DNA of 7,296 nt from Saprospiraceae bacterium. Its GTDB lineage: Bacteria > Bacteroidota > Bacteroidia > Chitinophagales > Saprospiraceae. The position numbers and the translations under genes are program-made. The notes beneath the pieces were generated by a model that saw only the letters and a program-made list of their open reading frames with translations, ran no database searches and was not told where the DNA came from. Location: NCBI GenBank assembly GCA_020630895.1, contig JAHDII010000163.1, positions 1 to 7,296 on the forward strand, given 5' to 3'. Positions within the stretch are counted from its first letter, which is position 1. Each line of letters begins with the position of its first letter. Positions 6,921-7,296 of this stretch are shown here, piece after piece.

Positions 6921-7296
6921 ATGATTCTATTCGTGCAAAATGAAATTATAACCACTAGTGATGGAAGTCATTCTTTACAATCCCAAAAATATGGTGTTGC
7001 CTATCATTCTATTCATGGAGCCATTCAAGAAACGCAACATGTTTTTATAGAAGCGGGTTTATATCAAAAAATAAATAAGCAAAACGAAATTTCTATTCTT
7101 GAAATTGGCTGGGGAACAGGTTTAAATTCTTACATGACATTATTAGAATCTCAAAAAAATAAATCTATTATTCACTACACAACAATTGAAGCATTTCCTA
7201 TTAGTATAGAACAGGCAGAACAATTAAATTATTATGAATTATTACAACAAAAAGATAATTCTAGTTTTATACATTTTCACCAATTAAAATGGAATG
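6921..7296 (+). CDS. mnmD: tRNA 5-methylaminomethyl-2-thiouridine methyltransferase MnmD, N-terminal part (3' end outside window)
   Basis: The frame is open from the ATG at 6921 through the window end, giving 125 codons of a protein that is usually somewhat over 200 residues. It matches the MnmC-like methyltransferase (DUF752) family: TSDGSHSL near the N-terminus, then YHSIHGAIQE and HVFIEAGL (28-47), the SAM-binding loop LEIGWGTGLN (60-69), and TTIEAFP with Glu90 at the end of the second strand, the usual ribose-binding acid. MnmD uses S-adenosylmethionine to methylate nm5(s2)U to mnm5(s2)U at wobble position 34 of certain tRNAs in the cytoplasm. It is the stand-alone counterpart of the methyltransferase half of E. 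coli MnmC. Trp64 replaces the Phe most often seen in IGFGTG. The start is the first ATG after an in-frame stop at 6879-6881; an in-frame TTG at 6906 is less likely because it falls in the candidate promoter. The gene is divergent from the small membrane-protein gene. Confidence 0.87.
   Translation, partial: MILFVQNEIITTSDGSHSLQSQKYGVAYHSIHGAIQETQHVFIEAGLYQKINKQNEISILEIGWGTGLNSYMTLLESQKNKSIIHYTTIEAFPISIEQAEQLNYYELLQQKDNSSFIHFHQLKWN

Noticed and set aside
1..7296. tRNA, rRNA, CRISPR arrays, insertion sequences or defence systems
   Set aside because: No GC-richer structured segment, regularly spaced DNA repeat, transposase motif or terminal inverted repeat was seen; nearly all bases are accounted for by seven coding regions.

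Overview
The window is strongly AT-rich chromosomal DNA that looks like Bacteroidota, most likely a flavobacteria-like lineage. Four things point that way. Genes are preceded by A-rich stretches rather than Shine-Dalgarno sequences. The divergent intergenic region carries a TAnnTTTG-type -7 box. The outer-membrane beta-barrel has Bacteroidota-style TonB-receptor C-terminal features. A stand-alone MnmD-type tRNA methyltransferase is present. Trp is read from TGG and the stops seen are TAA, so the code looks standard. The genus cannot be fixed from this window.

Left block, + strand, 1-4851: four genes in a row with gaps of 29, 15 and 12 bases and no recognisable promoter or terminator between them, so probably one operon. 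They are the C-terminal part of a TPR protein (cut by the window edge); a 544-residue outer-membrane beta-barrel resembling a TonB-dependent receptor but with no room for a plug domain; a 471-residue exported TlpA/ResA-like thioredoxin with a long N-terminal extension; and a 341-residue protein made almost entirely of ten WG-type repeats with a 34-residue period and no visible signal peptide. The first three fit cell-envelope biogenesis or maintenance. The fourth has no assignable function.

Right block, - strand, 6840-4848: a small protein with two membrane segments, followed 19 bases later by a GT39/ArnT-like membrane glycosyltransferase. The glycosyltransferase converges on the WG-repeat gene and the two stop codons share a TTAA palindrome (4848-4851).

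Right edge, + strand, from 6921: the first 125 codons of mnmD, divergent from the small membrane protein across an 80-base intergenic region with candidate back-to-back promoter cores.

There is no rRNA, tRNA, CRISPR array, insertion sequence or sign of recent transfer. No stretch over 300 bases lacks a gene. The window reads as ordinary Bacteroidota core or envelope territory. I found no convincing new system; the most interesting points are the TPR/plugless-barrel/thioredoxin/WG arrangement and the very regular WG-repeat protein.
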